A stretch of 27,910 bases of DNA, taken from the NCBI GenBank assembly GCA_937974555.1, contig CALJKR010000052.1:1-27910 (forward strand), given 5' to 3'. Each line of letters begins with the position of its first letter. Position 1 is the first letter of the stretch. The notes beneath the pieces were generated by a model that had not been told where the DNA came from, did no database searches, and saw only the letters and a program-made list of their open reading frames with translations. The position numbers and the translations under genes were made by a program. This document shows, one piece after another, positions 17,202 through 24,725 of the stretch. This stretch comes from an uncultured Flavobacteriales bacterium (GTDB lineage: Bacteria; Bacteroidota; Bacteroidia; Flavobacteriales_D; Sanyastnellaceae).

Positions 17202-18359
17202 TTATGTCGCTCGATAGGTTACATGAAGCCTTCTTAAGTACGCCAACATCAACAATAAATTGGCCCAACCTATGCCTCCTTGCTCATCAAAAACTTTGCT
17301 CCACTTTTTTCCTACCAAATCCGGCGAGTTCAACGTAAATGGAATAAAGGCGATGATAATCAGAATCAAATCCCAGCCCCACTTTTCATCATAGCGATAA
17401 GAGGTTAACCAAAAAATAAAAATGGGTAGAGAAAAAAGAAAATGCTCGGTATCCGTATGGGTAATGGATGGTACAGCAGCAATTACCCACAAATAAGCGT
17501 AAGTCAATGGCCAATGTCCCGGAATAAATTTCTTGTATAAGTAGCCCACGAAAATTCCACCAAACAAGACCAAAACAATGAGGATCATGGATTGCTTCAA
17601 ACTTGGGTATCCCAAAAATTGCAGCAATCCATTGAGGATCCCGTACAATGTGTTGGGGCTTTGGTACAGGGCCATGTTATGGGATTGCATGGTATGCAAC
17701 CATTCACCCAGCAAGCCCCAACCCGCCCATGGAGCAGCAATGAGCAAGGAGATAACCAAAAGCAATCCGCAGAAATACAAAGCATATTTCAACCATTGCC
17801 ATTGTTTTAAAAACACCAACAAAGGAATCAAAACGACGAAGTGTGGCTTAAATAATATCACCACTGCCAAGAGAAATCCCGACCATTTCCATTTTTCTGC
17901 TTTGTAATTCTTCCAAGCCCAAAAAAGTAAAGTCAATAACAAAAAATTGACATTACCCAGGAACAGTTCCCGTTCCAGGTGATCACCAAAAAACAACAGG
18001 GTCAAAAGGAAGCTGGTACCCACTGCCAACTTGGCGTTGGGTTTTCTCATTTGATCATTCCAAGAATAAATGGCCTTGATCATCAAGCCCAGAAGAAAAA
18101 AATAATACAGGGATTGCGCAATGAAATAGGGCAAAATTGCCAGAGGAATAAAAGGCAAAACCGCAAATGGAGAATACTTGTAAAATCCGCTACCCAATCC
18201 AAAGGCTTGCCCATAAATGGGCTTACCATGAATAAACGCATCTGCTGCAGAATAATATACTTTGAAATCCCAAAGATCAAAACGATGGTTGACAATCATT
18301 AAGATCCAATAGGCTATTCCTGCAATCCAAGGAATTCGTTTACTCCACTTGGCAGACAT
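17202..18359 (-). CDS. GT87-like (DUF2029) polyprenol-phosphate glycosyltransferase
   Basis: The 385-residue integral membrane protein has about ten hydrophobic segments. The first is at residues 9-22. The following loop reads WDFKVYYSAADAFIHGKPIY, the D-F-x-V-Y-Y-x-A pattern of GT87 proteins where the acidic residue is thought to be catalytic. GFYKYSPFAVLPFIPLA (about 57-74) matches the Y-x-Y-x-P-x-x motif of the same family. Members such as PimE move mannose from a lipid-linked donor on the outer face of the inner membrane. It begins 1 base after msrA and ends 16 bases before the giant SBBP gene, so it may glycosylate an envelope component; the acceptor is unknown. Confidence 0.8.
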   Translation of the reverse strand: MSAKWSKRIPWIAGIAYWILMIVNHRFDLWDFKVYYSAADAFIHGKPIYGQAFGLGSGFYKYSPFAVLPFIPLAILPYFIAQSLYYFFLLGLMIKAIYSWNDQMRKPNAKLAVGTSFLLTLLFFGDHLERELFLGNVNFLLLTLLFWAWKNYKAEKWKWSGFLLAVVILFKPHFVVLIPLLVFLKQWQWLKYALYFCGLLLVISLLIAAPWAGWGLLGEWLHTMQSHNMALYQSPNTLYGILNGLLQFLGYPSLKQSMILIVLVLFGGIFVGYLYKKFIPGHWPLTYAYLWVIAAVPSITHTDTEHFLFSLPIFIFWLTSYRYDEKWGWDLILIIIAFIPFTLNSPDLVGKKWSKVFDEQGGIGWANLLLMLAYLRRLHVTYRAT

Positions 18360-18360
18360 T

Positions 18361-19014
18361 TTAGGGTTTCAATTTATCGTGAAATTTCTTCTTGAACTTA
18401 TCCATTTTGGGAGTAATCACCATAGAACAATAAGGCTGATCTGTATGAAGATTGTAATAGTTGTCATGGTATTCTTCTGCAGGGTAAAAGGCTTCAAAAG
18501 CCGTAACCTCGGTAACCACTGGGTTGGACCATGTATGGGTTTCATTGGCTGCCTCGATGGCCTTCAACGCAATCTGTTTCTGTTCCTCACTGTGAAAAAA
18601 TACCGCCGAGCGATATTGTGTACCGATGTCATTGCCCTGACGATTCAATTGTGTTGGGTCGTGAACAGTAAAAAACACTTCCAATATCTCAGCAAATGAA
18701 ATAATGGCTGGATCAAATTTAATTTGCACCACCTCAGCATGTCCCGTGTTTCCATTGCAAACTTCCTTGTAGCTGGGGTTCTTGATGTGTCCTCCACTGT
18801 ATCCGCTCTTGGCCGATTCAACTCCATTCAATTGCATAAAGGCCGCTTCTACACACCAAAAACAACCCGCGCCCAACGTGGCGACTTCCATTTTACCTGA
18901 TCCCATGGCTTCTTTATTTTCTGTCGAATTGCGTTTTTCAATGGATGGCGATTGACCACATGCAATCGTTCCAAAGCACAACAAAACCATCCACAAACGC
19001 AAAACTACTTTCAT
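18361..19014 (-). CDS. msrA: Peptide-methionine (S)-S-oxide reductase, lipoprotein form
   Basis: The 217-residue protein has GAGCFWCVEAAF (catalytic Cys51), GYSGGHIKNPSYKEVC, GHAEVVQIKFDP, DIGTQYRSAVFF and AEEYHDNYY, all MsrA hallmarks. Cys196 (QPYCSMVITPK) is a probable resolving cysteine. The N-terminus is a lipoprotein-type signal with a Cys at 19 (TIACGQ), so the enzyme is likely anchored in the envelope and repairs oxidised methionines in exported proteins. Most MsrA are cytosolic. There is no MsrB domain and none next door. It lies 3 bases after the outer-membrane barrel gene and 1 base before GT87, in the long - strand series. Confidence 0.95.
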   Translation of the reverse strand: MKVVLRLWMVLLCFGTIACGQSPSIEKRNSTENKEAMGSGKMEVATLGAGCFWCVEAAFMQLNGVESAKSGYSGGHIKNPSYKEVCNGNTGHAEVVQIKFDPAIISFAEILEVFFTVHDPTQLNRQGNDIGTQYRSAVFFHSEEQKQIALKAIEAANETHTWSNPVVTEVTAFEAFYPAEEYHDNYYNLHTDQPYCSMVITPKMDKFKKKFHDKLKP

Positions 19015-19017
19015 TGA

Positions 19018-20502
19018 TTAAATTTTAAACCTCAAGAATCCAACAGCCATCGAGACCGTTGGTTCATTTTGTGAGAAATAAGTTATGATATCCCTCGATG
19101 CAATCCCCCACTCATACGTACCATTTAAACTGGATTTGGTCAATCCAGCCGTTATGCGTGGAGTATCATAATTCCCACCTTTCACTACGCCACCTGAGAT
19201 TCTAAAATTGAAAGGCAATTTCACTTCTGCGCCCATGCTGATCATTCCTTTTTGAAGGTTACTCACTTCTCTATTCAATGGCGCCACAGCATCAATTCCC
19301 ACTTTCACTGCATCTAAAATTTGAATGGCAGCACCTGCACGCATTGTAGCCGGCATTTTGGTATGAAAACTCGAAACTCCGTTCCATTTGACCAAATCAC
19401 TCCCCAATGAAAGTTGGCTTAGGTTATTGACCAAATTCACATCCTGCATGCCATTGTACGCCAAGCTACTCAGCGTATCGTTGGAAAATTGGTAAACATT
19501 GGTATTCCAATTCATCCCACCTATATCCGTGATTGCCGCAGAAGCAAAAAAAGTGTCTTTAATTTTTAGAGTAACTCCAAGATCCACGGCCATCCCTTTT
19601 CCAACAGGATCCATTTTACTCAATTGAGGTGAAAATGACATGCTGGTTGGATTAGAAAGACTATCCACTTGCACTTCAAACATTGGACTAAAAGCCGCAA
19701 AAGCTTGGGTAGTATTGTTTTCTGAAACAACTGACATCATGGCTTGACCACGAAGTAGTTTCAAGCCCACTCCCCCATACAAGGACCAGTTGTCGGATTC
19801 TACTATTGGTCGAGCATAATTAAAATTGAATTCGCGGATCCATGAGAAATTTATTTTCGTTCCCTGCAGTATTGAATTGACACTGGAATTGGACAATGAA
19901 CTTATTCCTTGAACCACCATCGCCAGCGTATCGGTATTGATGTTGGGCGAATTGGGGATGGTGTCGTAATTGCCATTGGCTGTCTCAATAATCAAATCAC
20001 TGAATAAACTCGCGGTATTTCCCAACCAGATGAGTTCGGCAACTTGCGGGCCCATTTTGGAATACATATCCATTCTATCTCGAACTGAAAATCCAACTGC
20101 GCCCAACTTTCCCAGATTGACTGAAGCGCCAATCCACATTACGTCCATATCCAACGCGTTGGCTTGCTGAGCAAATTGTTGGGCGTATTGAAATTGTTGG
20201 TTACGATTGATCGATGAAAAACCACTTTGTAATACGTTTTGTACCAATTCTTTTTTGGTCAACACTCCACTGTGCAATGAAAAAGCACCTTCTCCCAAGC
20301 CAATAGCAAAGCGCTTTGATTTATCGTTGTACTTCACAGCGGTATTGGCTGGGTTGATTCCCAAGCATTGATAATCCGTAGCAAACACAGTTCCTAATCC
20401 ATGGCCGGTTATGGTAAATGATGAAAACTCACCCTGTGAAAATGCCGGTTGAATACACAGCATAAATCCAAGGCATGTGATGATTTGTAAGAATTTTTTC
20501 AT
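19018..20502 (-). CDS. Outer-membrane beta-barrel protein, DUF5723-like
   Basis: The 494-residue protein has a signal peptide (1-22, ending AFS). The mature part begins QGEFSSFTITGHGLGTVFATD and contains CLGINPANTAVKYNDKSKR, as in outer-membrane proteins of the DUF5723/FadL-like kind. Many short amphipathic strands and a last strand ending VGFLRFKI with a terminal hydrophobic residue support a barrel. Function is not known; family assignment is from pattern only. Its ATG overlaps the stop of the upstream gene by 4 bases (ATGA), so the two proteins are likely made together and may act as a pair. msrA follows after 3 bases. Confidence 0.65.
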   Translation of the reverse strand: MKKFLQIITCLGFMLCIQPAFSQGEFSSFTITGHGLGTVFATDYQCLGINPANTAVKYNDKSKRFAIGLGEGAFSLHSGVLTKKELVQNVLQSGFSSINRNQQFQYAQQFAQQANALDMDVMWIGASVNLGKLGAVGFSVRDRMDMYSKMGPQVAELIWLGNTASLFSDLIIETANGNYDTIPNSPNINTDTLAMVVQGISSLSNSSVNSILQGTKINFSWIREFNFNYARPIVESDNWSLYGGVGLKLLRGQAMMSVVSENNTTQAFAAFSPMFEVQVDSLSNPTSMSFSPQLSKMDPVGKGMAVDLGVTLKIKDTFFASAAITDIGGMNWNTNVYQFSNDTLSSLAYNGMQDVNLVNNLSQLSLGSDLVKWNGVSSFHTKMPATMRAGAAIQILDAVKVGIDAVAPLNREVSNLQKGMISMGAEVKLPFNFRISGGVVKGGNYDTPRITAGLTKSSLNGTYEWGIASRDIITYFSQNEPTVSMAVGFLRFKI

Positions 20503-21821
20503 GGACTGATTTTTTCGCTATACAAATATCGCTTTTGTGAAGATTCAAATGGTCGATAAATGTAAAAAATCTGATCCCCTTTGATTCTAATCTTATCGAC
20601 GAAAGGATGGGTCAATGTTATTACCTGCGTTTGCGTTTCTTGATGGAGGTTTAGCGCATAAATGGAAATTTTACCACTCTTCAAATAGCTGGTGTAAAGT
20701 TTATGCGTCACCGGATCCTTCCAAATCTTGCCACTCCACTTGCCCGTGCCTTTCAGTTGATGGTATTCTATTTTTTTACTCTGTAAAAGTTGCCCTTTTT
20801 TAGAATAGTAAAAAGCCTGGTTGTGCAAATGATCCAAAACAATCAATGAATCACCCAAAATCATCAATGGTGCATTGATGGGACTATGGTAATGGCTTTG
20901 CGGAAATCCCCGCATATAAGCGGCAATAATCTCTTTGTCTACTCCAGTATCCAATTGAAATTGATAAGCCTCCACCTTTTCTTTGGGACCCAAATACTTG
21001 AACTCACTTCGGAATAACTCCATCTCTTTTTCGTCAACCATATGATGAAGACTTTTCCAACCATTGTCCGAAGCCAAGTAATAATCAAATGCCGGATAAG
21101 TGGCTTGAAAATCGGTCATCACAAATTCACCACTTCCCAATGTATCCACAACGGGCATGACCTCTCTTTTCATTACAGAATCTGGCACAACAAAGAGTTG
21201 ATCATCGCGAAGCATAAAATACTGATGATGTCCTTTGATCATCACCTCGCCTGGAAATTGATCATAAAATCCTTCAACCAATCCCGGAATCGGATACAAA
21301 TGATGTTCAACACCCTCTTGGTTTCCATTGGAAATCACCCTCAAAATTTTCACCCCATTGTAGAGGGTTCGCTTGGCATCCTCCTGTCTTTTCCATCGCT
21401 CCTCTGCTTCGTAAATCATGAGAAGCAAGTCGCCATTGTCATCCCAAAGAAAATCACCAACATTATAAATATCCGAGCCAAAAACCACCGAAGGCCCTTC
21501 AACAATTTCTAATGTTTGTAGGGTGTCTGGCAATGCTTGCAACGATATTTCATTAGGGAAGTCCTGCAATTGACCGACGAATTTCCAATTGGCGTAACCC
21601 GTCATTAATATTTGCACTTGGATATTATCCGATTTTGATCGTTTATCTTGAATAACAAATTCACCCTGAACATTGGAATAAGCAGATCGTCCATTGTCTA
21701 AAACAATCCACGCCCCTTGAATCGCTGAATGACGCTCAGCGTCCGAAACCTTACCTTGTACTTGGCACCAAAGATTGCTGGCCCAAAAAAGAAAAACCCC
21801 AATGATTAAACATCTTTTCAT
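20499..21821 (-). CDS. Secreted protein with carboxypeptidase-like regulatory domain
   Basis: The 440-residue protein starts at ATG 21821, giving MKRCLIIGVFLFWASNLWCQ, a clear signal peptide. Longer in-frame starts (up to TTG 21863) would put a poor extension in front of it. Residues about 20-95 form a carboxypeptidase-like regulatory domain (VQGKVSDAERHSAIQGAWIV, YSNVQGEFVIQD). The rest (about 100-440) looks like a beta-rich, propeller-like region with repeated hydrophobic strands; I do not recognise it. It probably acts in the periplasm or at the outer membrane with the barrel protein whose gene overlaps it by 4 bases. It follows ilvE after about 59 bases that hold a hairpin. Confidence 0.65.
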   Translation of the reverse strand: MKRCLIIGVFLFWASNLWCQVQGKVSDAERHSAIQGAWIVLDNGRSAYSNVQGEFVIQDKRSKSDNIQVQILMTGYANWKFVGQLQDFPNEISLQALPDTLQTLEIVEGPSVVFGSDIYNVGDFLWDDNGDLLLMIYEAEERWKRQEDAKRTLYNGVKILRVISNGNQEGVEHHLYPIPGLVEGFYDQFPGEVMIKGHHQYFMLRDDQLFVVPDSVMKREVMPVVDTLGSGEFVMTDFQATYPAFDYYLASDNGWKSLHHMVDEKEMELFRSEFKYLGPKEKVEAYQFQLDTGVDKEIIAAYMRGFPQSHYHSPINAPLMILGDSLIVLDHLHNQAFYYSKKGQLLQSKKIEYHQLKGTGKWSGKIWKDPVTHKLYTSYLKSGKISIYALNLHQETQTQVITLTHPFVDKIRIKGDQIFYIYRPFESSQKRYLYSEKISP

Positions 21822-21855
21822 ATTGGTTAGATGCCAAATCATGGGGGTTTCCATA

Positions 21856-21874
21856 TTCCTCAAGGTTTGAGGAA
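21856..21874 (-). other. Intergenic hairpin after ilvE
   Basis: A perfect 8-bp inverted repeat (TTCCTCAA with TTGAGGAA) has a 3-base loop and begins 6 bases after the ilvE stop codon. There is no T run on the - strand side, so it is not a standard terminator. It could be a processing or stability element between ilvE and the next gene. Confidence 0.5.
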
Positions 21875-21880
21875 ACTCAA

Positions 21881-22930
21881 TTATACAATTCTACAATTCC
21901 AGTGGTGTTGATCGTTTTCCAATCCTCTTTTCAATCGATCAAAATAAACCCCAATTTTATTGGCAAAATCCCAAGTGGAACACTCAGTTAAATTGTATTC
22001 AACGCCTTGGTATAAGATGGTTCTGATGGGGGCAATGGTTGCAGCAGTTCCTGCTCCAAAAGCCTCATCCAATTTATTTTCGCGAAGCAAATCAATCAAT
22101 TCAAAAACAGAGATTTTTCTTTCTTCCACGTTATATCCCCAATCACGGGCCACTTGCAACACACTGTCTCGGGTCACACCATCCAAAATGGAATCACTCA
22201 ACTCTGGCGTAAAAATGGTATTTCCAGATCGGAACATCACGTTCATGGTTCCACTTTCTTCTAAATACTCATGCGTTTGCGCATCGGTCCACAAGATGGC
22301 GTTGTACCCATCATCTTGTGCCGTTTTGGTTGGCCACAATGCGGCTCCATAGTTACCTGCGGCTTTGGCATGTCCAGTTCCTCCTTTGGCAGCACGCGTA
22401 TACTTGGGCTCAATTTTCACTTTTACTTCACCCGTGTAATACTTGTTTACAGGGCAAGTGAAAACCACAAACATATAACTCTCACTGGGGCGAACACCTA
22501 CATATTCATCAATCGCAAACATGTGGGGGCGGATGTAAAGCGACTCACCTTCTCCCTTGGGAATCCATGCATGATCCATGGCAACCAATTGCTTGATAGA
22601 CTCAACAAAAAGTCCTTCAGGAAGCGGCGGCATGCACATGCGTTCTGCAGAACGGTTGAAACGTTCCGCATTTTTTTCAGGACGAAAAACATTCACCTCT
22701 CCCTCATCATTTTTGAAAGCCTTGAGACCTTCAAAGATGGCTTGACCATAATGAAGGGCTGATATGGCTGGTGAAAAATGCAAAGGGCCGTAAGGCAACA
22801 TTTTGGGAGTTCCCCATGCGCCATTGTGATATTCTACAACCACCATATGATCGGCAAATACTTTACCGAAACCTAAATTATCCCATTCAACTTGATCGAT
22901 TCTACTTTTCTCGATCTTTTGAATCTCCAT
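21881..22930 (-). CDS. ilvE: Branched-chain-amino-acid aminotransferase
   Basis: The start is taken at ATG 22930 (MEIQKIEKSR, 349 residues). In-frame ATGs at 22936 and 22948 and a TTG at 22957 are possible. Motifs: LHYGQAIFEGLKAF, VFRPEKNAERFNRSAERMCMP, LYIRPHMFA, and GGTGHAKAAGNYGAAL, where Lys189 (numbered from 22930) binds PLP. EESGTMNVMF and LDGVTRDSVLQVARDWG complete the fold-type IV pattern. It moves the amino group between Leu, Ile or Val and 2-oxoglutarate in the cytosol. A phylum-type promoter lies 50-80 bases upstream. It is the first gene of the long series, so envelope genes downstream may share its transcript. Confidence 0.95.
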   Translation of the reverse strand: MEIQKIEKSRIDQVEWDNLGFGKVFADHMVVVEYHNGAWGTPKMLPYGPLHFSPAISALHYGQAIFEGLKAFKNDEGEVNVFRPEKNAERFNRSAERMCMPPLPEGLFVESIKQLVAMDHAWIPKGEGESLYIRPHMFAIDEYVGVRPSESYMFVVFTCPVNKYYTGEVKVKIEPKYTRAAKGGTGHAKAAGNYGAALWPTKTAQDDGYNAILWTDAQTHEYLEESGTMNVMFRSGNTIFTPELSDSILDGVTRDSVLQVARDWGYNVEERKISVFELIDLLRENKLDEAFGAGTAATIAPIRTILYQGVEYNLTECSTWDFANKIGVYFDRLKRGLENDQHHWNCRIV

Positions 22931-22979
22931 CGTCATGTTCGCTATCATTGAGCACAAAATTTTGGGTTTCCCCTATCGG

Positions 22980-23009
22980 CAAATGTAAAAGAATCTTTTG
23001 AGGTGGCAA
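22980..23009 (-). promoter_or_regulatory. Promoter of ilvE and probably the following genes
   Basis: On the - strand TACATTTG (22987-22980) fits TAnnTTTG fully, with TTG (23009-23007) 19 bases upstream as the -33 element. The leader to ATG 22930 would be about 45 bases. The TTG codon at 22957 would also lie inside the transcript. Confidence 0.75.
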
Positions 23010-23034
23010 GAAATTTTAAAAATACGGACAAAAA

Positions 23035-23718
23035 TCAGCGTTCTTGGATTCCGCTAAATAAGTATTTGTTGGGACTCACCAACTTGGTTTTCACTGCATA
23101 CATCACGATAGCCGCGGTATTATTGACACCCAACTTGGCCATGATGTTTTTGCGGTGCGTGTTTACGGTATGCTGCGAAAGGAAAAGGTGCTCTGCAATT
23201 TCGTTGTTGGTATATCCTTCGGCGATGTATCGAATGACCTCCAACTCTCGATCTGAAATAACAACACCATCACAATGGGCATCCATGATATGCAAATCTG
23301 CCACGTTGATATTCTCCCTTTTGATCTGATCTAAAACCTTTCCGCAAAAGAAGCGTGCACCATCCACGGTCTCTCTCACAGAATCGATGATTTCATGGAA
23401 ATCACAATCCTTTTTGATGTAACTCTGGAAACCCGCGCGCAAGGCGCCCACCATCACTGCTCCGGATTCTGAACCTGTAATGGCGATCCATTTGATAACA
23501 GGTGCTTTCTTAGCCCAACGATTGACAACACTCAAATCAAATCCTTCAGAAGTGTAATCCATCATCACTGCATCCACATCAAAAGTCTGAAGAATTTCAG
23601 TCAACTCAGTGTTGGTTGTTACCTCTGCAACAATCTGATAATCCTCACACTGAGAGAGAACACTGCGCAATCCAGCCCGAACGATGAAGTTGTTGTCTGC
23701 AATAACGATGTTAACCAT
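23035..23718 (-). CDS. LuxR/NarL-type response regulator (orphan)
   Basis: The 227-residue protein has a receiver domain (1 to about 120): MVNIVIADNNFIVRAGL, phosphoacceptor Asp54 (AVMMDYTSEG), Thr81 and Lys102/103 (SYIKKD). A linker leads to a LuxR-type DNA-binding domain (about 152-217, DRELEVIRYIAEGYTNNEIA and TVNTHRKNIMAKLGV). The acidic pocket normally has two acids near residue 8; here it reads D8-N9, so Mg binding and phosphorylation may differ. No histidine kinase gene is in the window. Its targets are unknown. The gene reads toward ilvE but ends about 25 bases before the ilvE promoter. Its own -7 box lies only 4 bases before the ATG. Confidence 0.88.
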   Translation of the reverse strand: MVNIVIADNNFIVRAGLRSVLSQCEDYQIVAEVTTNTELTEILQTFDVDAVMMDYTSEGFDLSVVNRWAKKAPVIKWIAITGSESGAVMVGALRAGFQSYIKKDCDFHEIIDSVRETVDGARFFCGKVLDQIKRENINVADLHIMDAHCDGVVISDRELEVIRYIAEGYTNNEIAEHLFLSQHTVNTHRKNIMAKLGVNNTAAIVMYAVKTKLVSPNKYLFSGIQER

Positions 23719-23722
23719 GCTG

Positions 23723-23730
23723 CAAATATA
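23723..23730 (-). promoter_or_regulatory. -7 promoter box of the response regulator gene
   Basis: TATATTTG on the - strand fits TAnnTTTG exactly. Only 4 bases separate it from the ATG at 23718, so the transcript would start at or next to the start codon (leaderless). The -33 element is weak (a TTG at 23749-23747, 16-base spacing). Confidence 0.6.
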
Positions 23731-23738
23731 CCACCCTA

Positions 23739-23771
23739 TTTGAAATCAATCTAAATAAATTTCTATATTCG
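23739..23771 (+). promoter_or_regulatory. Probable promoter of the Met-rich membrane protein gene
   Basis: TTTG (23739-23742) is separated by 21 bases from TATATTCG (23764-23771), one mismatch to TAnnTTTG. It runs back to back with the response regulator promoter inside a 72-base divergent gap. Confidence 0.5.
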
Positions 23772-23790
23772 TTTCTCAAACCAAAACAAT

Positions 23791-24327
23791 ATGAAAAAAC
23801 AATTACTCTTTGGACTTATTGGAGGAATCCTCCTTTTCGTCTGGCAATTTTTATCACACGCTGCATTGGACTTCCACAGTGATTTTCACAAGTATACTGA
23901 GAAGCAAGACACCATCACGTCGTTTGTTGAATCCTTGCAATTGGAGGAAGGATCGTACATGATGCCCATGTATCCGCCCAATATGAGCAATGAAGAGATT
24001 CAAAAATATATGGAAGCCAAAAAGGGGAAACCCTGGATTATCATGCAATACCACAAAAATTGGGATATGGGCATGGCCATGCCGATGTTCAGGGGTTTTG
24101 TTATCGATATTATCGTAGTATTGATGTTGTTCTACATCTTAAAGCAGGTGAGAGATATTACAACGAAACAAGCCATATTAATTTCTACTTTTATTGGCTT
24201 CTCGGGATTTTTATCCATCAGCTATTTGAATTTTATTTGGTATGAAACCCCAGATATAATGGCTTGCATGATGGATGGCATCATACCATGGGCACTATTG
24301 GGATGGGTTGGTAAGAAGTACGTTTAA
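23791..24327 (+). CDS. Hypothetical Met-rich inner-membrane protein
   Basis: I do not recognise this 178-residue protein. It has one N-terminal hydrophobic helix (about 5-23), then an extracytoplasmic stretch of about 75 residues. Three more hydrophobic segments follow (about 102-120, 129-149 and 157-173). Met-rich patches lie in the outer part: MMPMYPPNM (about 57-65) and DMGMAMPMF (about 91-99). Such patches can bind soft metals such as copper, but that is only a thought here. It is divergent from the response regulator. Its 3' end overlaps the end of the convergent DUF779 gene by 33 bases. Confidence 0.7.
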   Translation: MKKQLLFGLIGGILLFVWQFLSHAALDFHSDFHKYTEKQDTITSFVESLQLEEGSYMMPMYPPNMSNEEIQKYMEAKKGKPWIIMQYHKNWDMGMAMPMFRGFVIDIIVVLMLFYILKQVRDITTKQAILISTFIGFSGFLSISYLNFIWYETPDIMACMMDGIIPWALLGWVGKKYV

Positions 24328-24663
24328 TTCTTGCTCACTAAATAACCGTGATTGGATAATAAAGCGTTTGCCCGTAGGGATTTCAATTGAAAAGCTAGAC
24401 CCTCTGCCCTGCACAACGTCCAGAGTAAGTTGAGTATGTTTCCAATAATCAAATTGATCTGCACTCATGTAAAAGGGGCATTCTTCGACATAACCAAGAA
24501 GAACATCGCTTTCACCGATTCTAAAATCACCCAATTCAAAACACATGGGTGCCGAACCATCGCAACAACCGCCACTTTGATGAAACATGAGTGGACCAAA
24601 TTTTAACTTGAGCTCATTAATCAGCTCTACGGCGGCTGGGCTGCATAACACGCGTTGTACCAT
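24295..24663 (-). CDS. DUF779 protein, partner of aldehyde dehydrogenase
   Basis: The 122-residue protein has MVQRVLCSPAAVELI, FHQSGGCCDGSAPMCF (about 27-42), DVLLGYVEECPFYMS, QFDYWKHTQLTLDVVQGRG and FSIEIPTGKRF. These are the conserved blocks of DUF779. The GCCDG cysteines could bind a metal or be redox-active. The family is usually encoded beside ExaC/AldB-type aldehyde dehydrogenases, as here, but its biochemical job is not settled. It lies 62 bases downstream of the dehydrogenase gene, behind a strong hairpin, so part of the transcripts may stop before it. The 3' end overlaps a convergent gene by 33 bases. Confidence 0.9.
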   Translation of the reverse strand: MVQRVLCSPAAVELINELKLKFGPLMFHQSGGCCDGSAPMCFELGDFRIGESDVLLGYVEECPFYMSADQFDYWKHTQLTLDVVQGRGSSFSIEIPTGKRFIIQSRLFSEQELNVLLTNPSQ

Positions 24664-24674
24664 AACATAAAATT

Positions 24675-24704
24675 AAAAAACCATCCCCTAAAGGATGGTT
24701 TTTT
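24675..24704 (-). terminator. Terminator between the aldehyde dehydrogenase and DUF779 genes
   Basis: A 6-bp stem (CCATCC with GGATGG, 24681-24686 and 24693-24698) is flanked by six A and six T, so the stem can extend to 12 pairs. It works in either direction. It sits inside the expected two-gene unit. Confidence 0.85.
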
Positions 24705-24725
24705 GTTTGCGTTTATTGATTAACC

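Noticed and set aside
18361..19014. MsrA-MsrB fusion or neighbouring msrB
   Set aside because: The protein ends after the MsrA domain at 217 residues and neither neighbour has MsrB motifs.
21822..21863. Longer start of the regulatory-domain protein (TTG 21863)
   Set aside because: It would put 14 residues before a good signal peptide and would overlap the intergenic hairpin.
22931..22957. Longer ilvE starts (TTG 22957, ATG 22948, ATG 22936)
   Set aside because: The family usually begins close to MEIQK; the extra residues have no conserved features, though ATG 22936 cannot be excluded.
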